Source of the DNA: SCTD01 sp046593875
GTDB taxonomy: Bacteria; Actinomycetota; Actinomycetes; Mycobacteriales; SCTD01
Assembly: GCA_046593875.1 (NCBI GenBank)
Contig: JBKJQQ010000164.1
Span: 1 to 8,965, forward strand
DNA length: 8,965 nucleotides
Direction of reading: 5' to 3'
Made by a program: the position numbers and the translations under genes. This document shows, one piece after another, positions 1 to 6,884 of the stretch. Position 1 is the stretch's first letter, and each line of letters opens with the position of its first letter. Under the pieces are notes generated by a model. That model had not been told where the DNA came from. It was given only the letters and a program-made list of their open reading frames with translations, and ran no database searches.

Positions 1-54
1 GCGCTTTTCCGCCCAGCGGGTCATGCAGACCGCCCAGCGGCTGTACGAGAACGG

Positions 55-65
<11 letters not shown>
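1..65 (+). repeat. Inverted, near-identical copy of an internal topA segment (chimeric contig end)
   Basis: Read forward in frame 2, these bases encode RFSAQRVMQTAQRLYENGYI, the same peptide that topA encodes on the minus strand at 274-210. The two arms match at 62 of 65 positions. The three differences, at 7, 13 and 19, are all codon third positions and all synonymous (Phe, Ala, Arg). The forward copy matches through base 65 while the minus-strand topA reading is sound only from base 63 upward, so the arms meet at a shared CCT (63-65). The result replaces the expected topA continuation after NAQEAHE with Val-Met-stop. An assembly or amplification chimera at the contig edge is the likeliest reading, with the forward arm coming from a related strain. 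A real inverted duplication would break an essential gene. Confidence 0.85.
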
Positions 66-1266
<1,201 letters not shown>

Positions 1267-1270
1267 GCTT

Positions 1271-1274
1271 CTCC
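1271..1274 (-). promoter_or_regulatory. topA ribosome binding site
   Basis: On the minus strand CTGGAGAAGC precedes the GTG at 1266. GGAG occupies 1274-1271, leaving 4 nt to the start, which is short but usable. It decides the start in favour of the GTG over the open frame that continues upstream to 1533. I found no convincing -35/-10 pair for topA between here and 1463. Confidence 0.5.
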
Positions 1275-1361
1275 AGGGTGTTCGCGGTGCGGGGTGGCGG
1301 CGGCAGTCTGCGTCGCATCCTGGCCGGATGTCGAACGGGGCGCCGTCACCGAGTGTGCACG

Positions 1362-1376
1362 ACCCGGCGGCCGGGT
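1362..1376. other. Small hairpin in topA upstream region
   Basis: ACCCGG (1362-1367) and CCGGGT (1371-1376) form a 6-bp perfect stem around a 3-nt loop, about 95 bp upstream of the topA start. It could fold in the topA leader if transcription starts upstream of it. TopA genes are often supercoiling-responsive, but nothing here shows that this hairpin is the sensor, and in DNA of this GC content short stems arise often. Confidence 0.25.
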
Positions 1377-1463
1377 AACGCCACGAGGCCCCGGCCGGCG
1401 CGTGCCGGACGAGGCCCGATGGACGTGTGGGCGACTGACGCGCGCCGTCGGCGGTGGTCGAGA

Positions 1464-1496
1464 GGGCGCTGACCGGCGCACGGCCGGTCAGGGCCT
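1464..1496 (-). terminator. Hairpin terminator of the membrane stalk-protein gene
   Basis: CTGACCGGC (1469-1477) and GCCGGTCAG (1483-1491) form a perfect 9-bp stem with a 5-nt loop. After one mismatch the stem extends by GGC/GCC plus a wobble pair. It lies about 70 nt beyond the stop codon at 1567 of the upstream minus-strand gene and about 200 nt before topA. There is no U-tract, as is usual for high-GC actinobacterial terminators. It separates topA transcription from the gene upstream. Confidence 0.65.
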
Positions 1497-1520
1497 GCGG
1501 CCCCAGCGATTCGCGTCGGG

Positions 1521-1548
1521 GCGGTCCCAGCACTGCAGATCGGACCGC
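1521..1548. other. 7-bp inverted repeat just beyond the stalk-protein stop
   Basis: GCGGTCC (1521-1527) and GGACCGC (1542-1548) are perfect inverted arms around a 14-nt loop, 19 bp downstream of the minus-strand stop codon at 1567. It may act as a first, weaker element of the same terminator region as the hairpin at 1464-1496. A competing pairing exists between GCCCC near 1500 and GGGGC near 1520, so the fold is ambiguous. Confidence 0.35.
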
Positions 1549-1566
1549 CGAGCGAGGGTCCTCCTC

Positions 1567-3390
1567 CTACCCGCCGCCGCCGCCGGCGGCACCCGGGTGC
1601 CGCTCGTCGACACCGGGGTTGGGCGACCAGTCGCCGTTGCGGTTGTTGAAGGCCTGGCCGTCGTCGACACGGCCGCTCTTGCCGTGCGGCTGGCCGCTCT
1701 TGCCGTGCGGCTGGCCGCTCTTGCCGTGCGGCTGGCCGCTCTTGCCGCGCGACGTGCCACCGACGACCGGATCGGTGCTGCCGGTGTCCGGTGCGGGCGT
1801 CGTCGTCTCCGCCGGCGGTGTCTCGGTCACTGCTCCGTCGGTGAGGTCGGGCGTCGCGTCGGTGCCGTCGGTCCCCGGCGGGGTCGTGCTCTCGGCGGTC
1901 GAACCGGTGTCCGCCGAGGACGACGCCGTCTCGGTCCCGTCCTGGGTGACGCTGCCCTCGGTGCCGGAGTCGCCCTGGCCCGTCAGCCCGGTGATGAGCT
2001 CGTCGAGGGCCGCGGACGTGCTGCCGCTCTCCGTGGCCGTCGAATCTCCGCCGGGCACCGGCGCCGATCCGCTCTGGTCGTCGCCGCCAGCGCTGCCGGT
2101 CGAGTCAGCGGGAGCGGGCGGTGCCTGCTCGCGCTCCGTGAGGGAGGCGCCCGTCGGGGTGATCCCCTGGTCCGAGCCGTCGGTCGAGCTCGCGAGGTCG
2201 GTCGAGCTCCCGCCGCCGGGGGCCGCCCCGTCCGACGTCGTGCTGTCGGCCGTCGTCGCTCCGTCTTCCTGCGTCGTCTCGTCGGCCGAGGTCCCCTCGC
2301 CGGACCAGGTCGCGTCGGCGCCCGACGCGGCCGGGTCTCCAGCGATCGTCGTGCCCTCGGAGTCCGTCGTCCCGCTCAGCGCCGTTCCGGCAGCGGCACC
2401 GCTGTCCGCGGCAGGCGCTGCGGCATCGCTGCCCGATGAGGACGGGTCGAGGAACTGCGAGATCGCGTCGCCGACCTGCGCGTCGGCAGGCTCCGGGGCC
2501 GGCGGCGGGGCGTCCATGACGGGGAGTCCGGACGCCGCACCCTCAGCGGTCCCGGCGTCCGCGGTGCCGGTGGCCGGGGGCGCGGTCTGGTCAGCGACGG
2601 GCGCGTCGTCGGCGGACGCTGCCTCGCCGCCCGACGCTGTACCGGCGTCGGTGCGCGTTCCGGCGTCGGTTCGTGTTCCGGCATCGGACGCTGGACCGGC
2701 GCCCGGCGCACCGACCGGCCGCGCGAAGGGCTCGTCGTCGGACGCGTTGCCCGCCGGCGTGCTCGTGGCGAGTCCGGCGAGCAGCACGGAGGTCACCCCC
2801 GCCGTCGCCGGAGCCGCAGTCGGGTCCGAGGCGAGGGACGGCTCGCCGTCGGACTGCAGGACCGCCGCCACCCGGGCAGGCGCCTCGTCACCGCCCGAGC
2901 CGGGGTCGAGGGCGCCGGCCAGGCCGATCGCCAGGCCGGCGGCGATGCCCAGCGTGGCCATGCTCCGGCGGTGCCGCAGCAGCAGGCCGCCCAGCACCGA
3001 GGCCTCCTCGGCCGTGCACCCCATGAGCCCGATCAGGCGCTTCTCGATCGTGTCGGGATCGTCGCCGACGATGAGCAGCAGCGCCTCGAGGTCGGCGCCG
3101 CGCAGCGGCAGGGTCGTCCCGGGCTTGCTGCCGCGGACGGCGTAGAGCAGCGACAGGTAGGCGCTGTAGACCTGGCTCGGCACCGAGGGGTCGACCTTGC
3201 GCTCGTGGGCGCCGATGCGCAGCCCGCCGGTCGTCGGGTCGTACTGCACGGGAGTCCGCTGCGCAGGCGCGCCGAACGGGCGGGCGGCAGCGGCAGGGTC
3301 GAGCGGAGCCTGGAGGTTCATGAGCAGGGTCTCGACGGCGCTTCCAGCTCCTGAAGCGCCCTCACGCAGCGTCACACTGTCGGGGGACAT
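1567..3390 (-). CDS. Single-pass membrane protein with long Thr/Ser/Ala-rich outer stalk, function unknown
   Basis: I do not recognise this 607-residue protein. Residues 1-140 are an ordinary globular-looking, presumably cytoplasmic region, with a helical segment near 98-140 (IEKRLIGLMGCTAEEASVL). Basic RHRRS then precedes one hydrophobic segment at about 144-161 (ATLGIAAGLAIGLAGAL), giving N-in/C-out topology by the positive-inside rule. Residues about 165-545 are low-complexity sequence rich in Thr, Ser, Ala, Gly, Asp and Pro, acidic and almost without aromatic residues, resembling a mucin-like or glycosylated wall-spanning stalk. It includes a DAGTRT tandem and ends in three GKSGQPH heptads and a Gly-rich tail. 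There is no signal peptide and no LPxTG motif. ATG 3390 is preferred; the in-frame ATG at 3447 lies inside the divergent palindrome. Neither has a good Shine-Dalgarno, so the start is uncertain. The gene lies head to head with the ArsR-type regulator, and its terminator is at 1464-1496. Confidence 0.75.
   Translation of the reverse strand: MSPDSVTLREGASGAGSAVETLLMNLQAPLDPAAAARPFGAPAQRTPVQYDPTTGGLRIGAHERKVDPSVPSQVYSAYLSLLYAVRGSKPGTTLPLRGADLEALLLIVGDDPDTIEKRLIGLMGCTAEEASVLGGLLLRHRRSMATLGIAAGLAIGLAGALDPGSGGDEAPARVAAVLQSDGEPSLASDPTAAPATAGVTSVLLAGLATSTPAGNASDDEPFARPVGAPGAGPASDAGTRTDAGTRTDAGTASGGEAASADDAPVADQTAPPATGTADAGTAEGAASGLPVMDAPPPAPEPADAQVGDAISQFLDPSSSGSDAAAPAADSGAAAGTALSGTTDSEGTTIAGDPAASGADATWSGEGTSADETTQEDGATTADSTTSDGAAPGGGSSTDLASSTDGSDQGITPTGASLTEREQAPPAPADSTGSAGGDDQSGSAPVPGGDSTATESGSTSAALDELITGLTGQGDSGTEGSVTQDGTETASSSADTGSTAESTTPPGTDGTDATPDLTDGAVTETPPAETTTPAPDTGSTDPVVGGTSRGKSGQPHGKSGQPHGKSGQPHGKSGRVDDGQAFNNRNGDWSPNPGVDERHPGAAGGGGG
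1671..1747 (-). repeat. 21-bp tandem repeat, about 3.7 copies, coding GKSGQPH heptads
   Basis: The unit GGCCGCTCTTGCCGTGCGGC plus one T (plus strand) occurs three times without any difference at 1671-1691, 1692-1712 and 1713-1733, followed by a 14-bp partial copy. It is in frame in the stalk-protein gene and encodes heptad repeats of sequence GKSGQPH. Lack of even silent differences between copies points to recent expansion by slippage or unequal exchange, so copy number may vary between strains. Confidence 0.92.
2642..2687 (-). repeat. 18-bp tandem repeat, about 2.5 copies, coding DAGTRT
   Basis: Units at 2642-2659 and 2660-2677 differ at a few positions (GTGCGCGTT against GTTCGTGTT), with a third partial unit at 2678-2687. 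On the minus strand they encode DAGTRT twice and then DAGT, at about residues 235-250 of the stalk region. The divergence between units suggests an older expansion than the C-terminal 21-bp array. Confidence 0.75.
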
Positions 3391-3440
3391 GTCGTACCCG
3401 GTCGGGTGATCTTTGCCTTGCCCGTCACGCTGAGAAGCCC

Positions 3441-3464
3441 AAGACATCTTTGCAGAGATGTCTT
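3441..3464. promoter_or_regulatory. 24-bp palindromic operator, likely site of the ArsR-type regulator
   Basis: AAGACATCT (3441-3449) and AGATGTCTT (3456-3464) are perfect 9-bp inverted arms around TTGCAG (3450-3455), and that central hexamer is the likely -35 element. The arms are AT-rich in a very GC-rich region. TCTTTGCAG also occurs twice as a direct repeat (3447-3455 and 3461-3469). Position over the promoter of a winged-helix regulator gene is the classic layout for autorepression. It also lies 51 bp upstream of the stalk-protein ATG at 3390, so control of both directions is possible. Binding by this regulator is inferred. Confidence 0.7.
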
Positions 3465-3485
3465 TGCAGTCCTACTCTGCCTGCA
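3450..3485 (+). promoter_or_regulatory. Sigma-70-type promoter giving a leaderless regulator mRNA
   Basis: The -35 is TTGCAG (3450-3455), the spacer is exactly 17 bp, and the -10 is TACTCT (3473-3478, matching TAnnnT). The next 6 nt lead directly to ATG at 3485, so the expected transcription start coincides with the A of the start codon. There is no Shine-Dalgarno before that ATG, consistent with leaderless translation, which is common in actinobacteria. The -35 sits between the arms of the palindrome, so a bound repressor would block polymerase. Confidence 0.7.
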
Positions 3486-4039
3486 TGGCCGCGGCGCAGC
3501 ACGTCACCGACCCGCAGGTGCTCCGCGCGCTCGCCCACCCGCTGCGCGGCCGGATCCTCGGGCTGCTGCGGACCGACGGGCCGTCGACCGCGAGCCGGCT
3601 CGCCGAGGCCGTCGGACAGAGCAGCGGCGTGACCAGCTACCACCTGCGGCAGCTCGCGCAGTACGGCTTCGTCCACGAGGTGCCCGACCGCGGGAACCGG
3701 CGGGAGCGCTGGTGGCAGGCCCAGCACCAGATGACCAGCTGGGAGCCCGCCGAGATCGTCGACCAGCCCGGCGGCCTCGAGGCCAACGAGCAGATGCAGC
3801 GGTGGCAGGTCGAGGTCATGGGGCGCGAGCTGCGCAGCTGGATGGACGCGCCGACGGACCGCGCGTGGGCCGTGGCGGCCGGGCTGTCCGACTACGTCCT
3901 GCGCCTCACTCCGGCGCAGCTGAAGGAGCTGCTCGACGAGGTCTACGCCGTGCTCGACGGCTGGGCGGCCCGCGAGCCGCTGCCCGACGCCGCACCGGTG
4001 AACGTGCTCCTGGCCGCCTTCCCGCGGGCGCCGCGGTGA
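3485..4039 (+). CDS. ArsR-type winged-helix transcriptional regulator
   Basis: Protein of 184 residues. Residues about 7-75 form an ArsR/HTH_20-type winged helix: DPQVLRALAHPLRGRILGLL as the first helices, TASRLAEAVGQSSGVTSYHLRQLAQYGFV as the helix-turn-helix with the recognition helix near 48-60, and EVPDRGNRRERWWQA as the wing. The C-terminal half (about 95-165) is mainly helical, probably for dimerisation or ligand binding. From this start it contains no cysteine, so the thiolate metal sites of classical ArsR/SmtB sensors are absent and a metal ligand is unlikely. ATG 3485 is preferred over the in-frame ATG at 3458, because the latter lies inside the palindrome and upstream of the expected transcription start. 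The stop overlaps the exporter start by 4 bp (GTGA), so the two are translationally coupled. Likely role: repressor of this operon, released by an exporter substrate; the ligand is unknown. Confidence 0.88.
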   Translation: MAAAQHVTDPQVLRALAHPLRGRILGLLRTDGPSTASRLAEAVGQSSGVTSYHLRQLAQYGFVHEVPDRGNRRERWWQAQHQMTSWEPAEIVDQPGGLEANEQMQRWQVEVMGRELRSWMDAPTDRAWAVAAGLSDYVLRLTPAQLKELLDEVYAVLDGWAAREPLPDAAPVNVLLAAFPRAPR

Positions 4040-5316
4040 CGCTGACCGTCCAGCAGGCCACCCGCCGCTACGTCGGGCTGACGGCGCTGCGCTGGTTCCC
4101 GGTCGGCATCACGCTGCCCGTGACCGTGCTGCTGGCGCTGTCCCGCGGCCTGACGCTGGCCGAGGTCGGTGCCGTCTTCGTCGTGCACAGCGTCACGGTC
4201 GTGCTGCTCGAGCTGCCGACCGGCGGACTGGCCGACGCCCTCGGCCGCCGCCCGGTGCTGGCCGCCTCCGCCTTGCTCAACATGTCGTCGTGCGCTGCCT
4301 ACGCGACCGCCGACGGCGTGCCCGGCTTCGTCCTTGCCACCTTCCTGCTGGGCGCGGGCCGGGCCCTGGACTCCGGACCGCTCCAAGCCTGGTACGTCGA
4401 CGCGGTGCACCTGGCCGACCCCGACGCCGACGTGACCCCGGGGCTGTCCCGAGGAGGGGCTGCCGACTGCCTCGCGCTCTCGGCGGGCGCCGTCCTCGGC
4501 GGCGTGACACCCGCGCTGCTCGACGGGTCGGCCGAGCGCGTGCTCGTCCTGCCGTACGTCGTCGCCGCCGGGCTGTCCCTGCTGTCGCTGGCCGCGGTCC
4601 TGCTGCTGGTGACGCCGACGGGCCCGCCCCGCGGTGGCTCGGCGCCGGCCGCCCTGCGCAGCGGCCTCAGGGCGGTGCCGTCCACGGTCCGCGACACGGT
4701 GCGCCTGGCCTCGGGCGACGACGCGCTGCGCCGCGTGCTGCTCCTGTCGATGACGGGCGGGATCGCGCTCGGCACCCTGGAGCTGCTCGGCCCGACGCTG
4801 TTCAGCGACCTGTCCGGCAGCCCCACAGGCGGGTCGGCGGTCTTCGGCGTCGTCATGGCGGTGTCGTTCCTGGCCGGCGCGCTCGGGTCGGCCCTGGCCC
4901 CCCGCAGCAGACGCCTCGCCCGGGACTCCACGCCGTACGCCCTCACCGGCCTGCTCGGGCTGAGCGGGCTGGCCCTGGCGGGGGTCGCCGGATCGCAGAC
5001 GATGCTGCTGGGCGCCGTCGCCTACGCGGCCTTCTACCTGGCGAACGCCGCCGCCTGGCCGCTGCTGCACGCCGTCCTGCACGCGCGGGTGGGCGCCGGC
5101 GGCCGCGCCACCGCGCTGTCGGCCTCGAGCCTGGCGCTGATGATCGGCGGTGGTGCGGCCGACCTGGTCAACCCCCGGATCGTCGCGCTGGGCGGCCGGC
5201 CCGCGGCGTACGCGACGGCGGGTGTGGTCGTGGCCCTCGGGGCACTGCTGGCCCTCCGCCTGCCCGACGCCGTGGGCGATCTGTCACGGCCCGCGCCGGC
5301 GACTGTGGGCGGCTGA
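4036..5316 (+). CDS. MFS transporter, probable drug/small-molecule exporter
   Basis: Protein of 426 residues with about 12 hydrophobic segments, the usual size for a 12-helix major facilitator. The loop between helices 2 and 3 carries motif A as GGLADALGRRPVL (residues 63-75; Asp67, Gly70, Arg71, Arg72), preceded by ELPTG. A longer hydrophilic loop (about 194-232) separates the two six-helix halves. Ala/Gly-rich helices with few charges are typical of efflux members. The GTG start is fixed by the 4-bp GTGA overlap with the regulator gene; it has no Shine-Dalgarno of its own, so translation likely depends on coupling. The second half lacks a strong motif, so the substrate cannot be assigned. 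Regulator plus exporter in one operon suggests inducible efflux (inference). Confidence 0.88.
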   Translation: MTLTVQQATRRYVGLTALRWFPVGITLPVTVLLALSRGLTLAEVGAVFVVHSVTVVLLELPTGGLADALGRRPVLAASALLNMSSCAAYATADGVPGFVLATFLLGAGRALDSGPLQAWYVDAVHLADPDADVTPGLSRGGAADCLALSAGAVLGGVTPALLDGSAERVLVLPYVVAAGLSLLSLAAVLLLVTPTGPPRGGSAPAALRSGLRAVPSTVRDTVRLASGDDALRRVLLLSMTGGIALGTLELLGPTLFSDLSGSPTGGSAVFGVVMAVSFLAGALGSALAPRSRRLARDSTPYALTGLLGLSGLALAGVAGSQTMLLGAVAYAAFYLANAAAWPLLHAVLHARVGAGGRATALSASSLALMIGGGAADLVNPRIVALGGRPAAYATAGVVVALGALLALRLPDAVGDLSRPAPATVGG

Positions 5317-5337
5317 CGGAGCCGGCTGCCGGTTCTG
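5317..5337 (+). terminator. Weak hairpin after the exporter gene
   Basis: Directly after the TGA at 5314-5316, bases 5317-5325 and 5329-5337 pair as a 9-bp stem with two G-U wobbles and a 3-nt loop. No U-tract follows. It may help end the regulator-exporter transcript in the 63-bp gap before the convergent methyltransferase gene. It starts immediately at the stop codon, which is close for an intrinsic terminator. Confidence 0.35.
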
Positions 5338-5379
5338 CCCTCGACGCAAGGCCCAGATCGTCGGCCTGCTCGAGGACCG

Positions 5380-6813
5380 TCAGGGAACCAGGAAGCCCTG
5401 CTGCACCAAGCGCTCCACCACCGGCACGACCTGCTCGGCAGCCTCGCCGTCGGACAGCCCCGCAGCCGACGCCAGGACCGCCAGCAGCTCCCCCAGGCGG
5501 CGCGTCCCGTCGCACCCGGCCAGCAGCGTCGCGCCGTAGACGTCGACCTCCCCCGACCAGCGCAGCCCGGCCTCCTGCTGCAGCACCTGCGTCTGCGCCA
5601 GCCAGCCCTCGTCCGACCGGGACGCGACCTGGTGCAGCCGGACGTCCTCGCGCAGCCGCCACGCGGTCGCGAGCACGCCGCGGTCCAGCGCCTCCTGGCG
5701 GGCGAAGAAGGCCGGGATCTCCGCGCCCCAGGTCGCGGCGACGGGCTGCGGTACGTCGTCCAGGTGCACGCGTCCGGTGCCGGGTCGCAGCGCCAGCACC
5801 CCGAAAGCCACCGCCTCCACGTCACGCAGCGCGAACCAGTCCAGCCACGCGTCGTACAGCTGGTCGAAGCGCGGTCCCTCGTCGGTGTCGCGCAGCCAGG
5901 CCGTGACGTAGTCCTCCGGGGCCGCCAGCTCGCGCTGCACCACCCAGCCGTCGACGTCCGGCCCGAACCACGACTGCACCCGCGCGTCGCCGTCCTCGCC
6001 CTCGACGTGCAGCCAGTTGGCCAGGAGCAGGGCGTGGCCGCCCGGCGCGAGCACCGACGGCAGCTCGGCCACCAGCCGGCGGCACAGCTCGTCGCCGTCC
6101 ATCCCGCCGTCGCGGTAGGTGTAGCCCGAGCCCGGGCCGATGACGAAGGGCGGGTTCGAGACGACCAGGTCGTACGTCTCACCCTGCACGGGCTCGAGCA
6201 GGCTGCCGGTGCGGGCCTCGACGGTGCGCCCACCGAGCGCCGCGGACAGCCGGGTGTAGGCCGCTGCCCGCGGGTTGCTGTCGGTGGCCACGACCAGGTC
6301 GCTGTGGTCCTCGGCGAGCAGCGCCTGGATGCCCGACCCCGCGCCGAGGTCCAGGGCGCGTCCGACGTGGGCGCGGGGCGTTGCCGCGGCCAGGGTCAGC
6401 GAGGCGGCCCCGACGCCGAGGACCTGGTCCGGGTGCACGCCGGTGGAAGCCCGGCCAGGGTCGTGCGCGACGAGGACCTCGACGCCGCCGTGCACGACCG
6501 GCTGCAGCCGGACCGCCGCCGCGACGTCGAAGCCGTCCGGGACCAGCCACGACTCGGGCACGCCGGCCCGGCGGGCCTGCTTGAGGTCGACGCCGGCACC
6601 CAGGACGAACAACCGGGCCAGCACCTCGAGCGCCGACCCGCCGTCGGTGCGCCGCAGCAGCGGCGCGAGCTCGTCGCGGTCGAGGTGGGTCCGGGCGGTG
6701 GCTCCGAGCAGGTCGTCGAGGGCCGCCGCCGACCAGCCGGCCGTCTGCAGCGCGGCCCACGCCAGCGGGGCGTCGGCCAGCAGCGCGTCGGGGTCGGGGA
6801 GGGGGCGCGTCAC
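5380..6813 (-). CDS. SAM-dependent class I methyltransferase with N- and C-terminal extensions (NPPF type)
   Basis: Protein of 477 residues. A helical N-terminal domain (about 1-95) precedes a Rossmann methyltransferase core: motif I ALDLGAGSGIQ (153-163), acidic residue in ATDSNP (Asp178) and catalytic-type motif SNPPF (219-223), then LAPGGHALLLANW. The NPPF tetrapeptide is that of amino- or N-methyltransferases acting on nucleic-acid bases or glutamine side chains (HemK/PrmC, RsmC/RlmG-like). The C-terminal 150 residues (about 330-477) look like an added winged-helix-type domain. From memory this matches the actinobacterial DUF7059-methyltransferase-DUF7782 architecture, whose substrate I do not know. 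GTG 6813 is chosen because the N-terminal domain begins there, a TAnnnT box lies 7 nt upstream, and the open frame further up runs through a terminator into the next gene. Several actinobacteria carry such a gene close to topA and hppA. Confidence 0.85.
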   Translation of the reverse strand: MTRPLPDPDALLADAPLAWAALQTAGWSAAALDDLLGATARTHLDRDELAPLLRRTDGGSALEVLARLFVLGAGVDLKQARRAGVPESWLVPDGFDVAAAVRLQPVVHGGVEVLVAHDPGRASTGVHPDQVLGVGAASLTLAAATPRAHVGRALDLGAGSGIQALLAEDHSDLVVATDSNPRAAAYTRLSAALGGRTVEARTGSLLEPVQGETYDLVVSNPPFVIGPGSGYTYRDGGMDGDELCRRLVAELPSVLAPGGHALLLANWLHVEGEDGDARVQSWFGPDVDGWVVQRELAAPEDYVTAWLRDTDEGPRFDQLYDAWLDWFALRDVEAVAFGVLALRPGTGRVHLDDVPQPVAATWGAEIPAFFARQEALDRGVLATAWRLREDVRLHQVASRSDEGWLAQTQVLQQEAGLRWSGEVDVYGATLLAGCDGTRRLGELLAVLASAAGLSDGEAAEQVVPVVERLVQQGFLVP

Positions 6814-6820
6814 CTGCGCG

Positions 6821-6826
6821 ACGCTA
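6821..6826 (-). promoter_or_regulatory. Candidate -10 box for a leaderless methyltransferase mRNA
   Basis: On the minus strand TAGCGT fits TAnnnT and is followed by 7 nt and then the GTG at 6813. There is no usable Shine-Dalgarno (AGG touches the start codon), so a leaderless transcript is plausible. No good -35 is present at 17-18 bp spacing; that position falls within the terminator hairpin of the gene upstream. Confidence 0.45.
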
Positions 6827-6836
6827 CCGACGCCGA

Positions 6837-6868
6837 ACGGGGCGCCCTCCCGAAGGAGAGCGCCCCGT
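6837..6868 (-). terminator. Strong hairpin terminator of the wall-anchored protein gene
   Basis: Bases 6837-6850 and 6855-6868 form a 14-bp stem with one mismatch and a CGAA loop; the outer part pairs ACGGGGCGC with GCGCCCCGT. It starts 16 nt beyond the TAG at 6887-6885. There is no U-tract, as usual in high-GC actinobacteria. Only 10 bp separate it from the methyltransferase -10 box. Confidence 0.85.
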
Positions 6869-6884
6869 CCAGGGAGAGCAGGTG

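Noticed and set aside
1267..1533. N-terminal extension of topA to the ATG at 1533
   Set aside because: It would translate through the terminator hairpin at 1464-1496 and has no TopA-like sequence; GTG 1266 has a Shine-Dalgarno and gives a normal N-terminus.
3391..3447. Upstream ATG (3447) for the stalk protein
   Set aside because: The ATG falls inside the divergent palindrome and has no Shine-Dalgarno or matching -10 box; the added 19 residues look random. The start at 3390 is preferred but not certain.
3458..3484. Upstream ATG (3458) for the regulator
   Set aside because: It lies within the palindrome and upstream of the -10 box; the sequence to 3484 better serves as promoter.
3406..4035. 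Extension of the exporter frame upstream to 3406
   Set aside because: This part is a shadow of the regulator gene, rich in Arg and Ala with no membrane segments; the GTGA overlap gives the true start at 4036.
4290..5906. Long plus-strand frame (538 codons) across the exporter and methyltransferase genes
   Set aside because: Arg/Pro/Ala-rich shadow spanning two oppositely oriented real genes.
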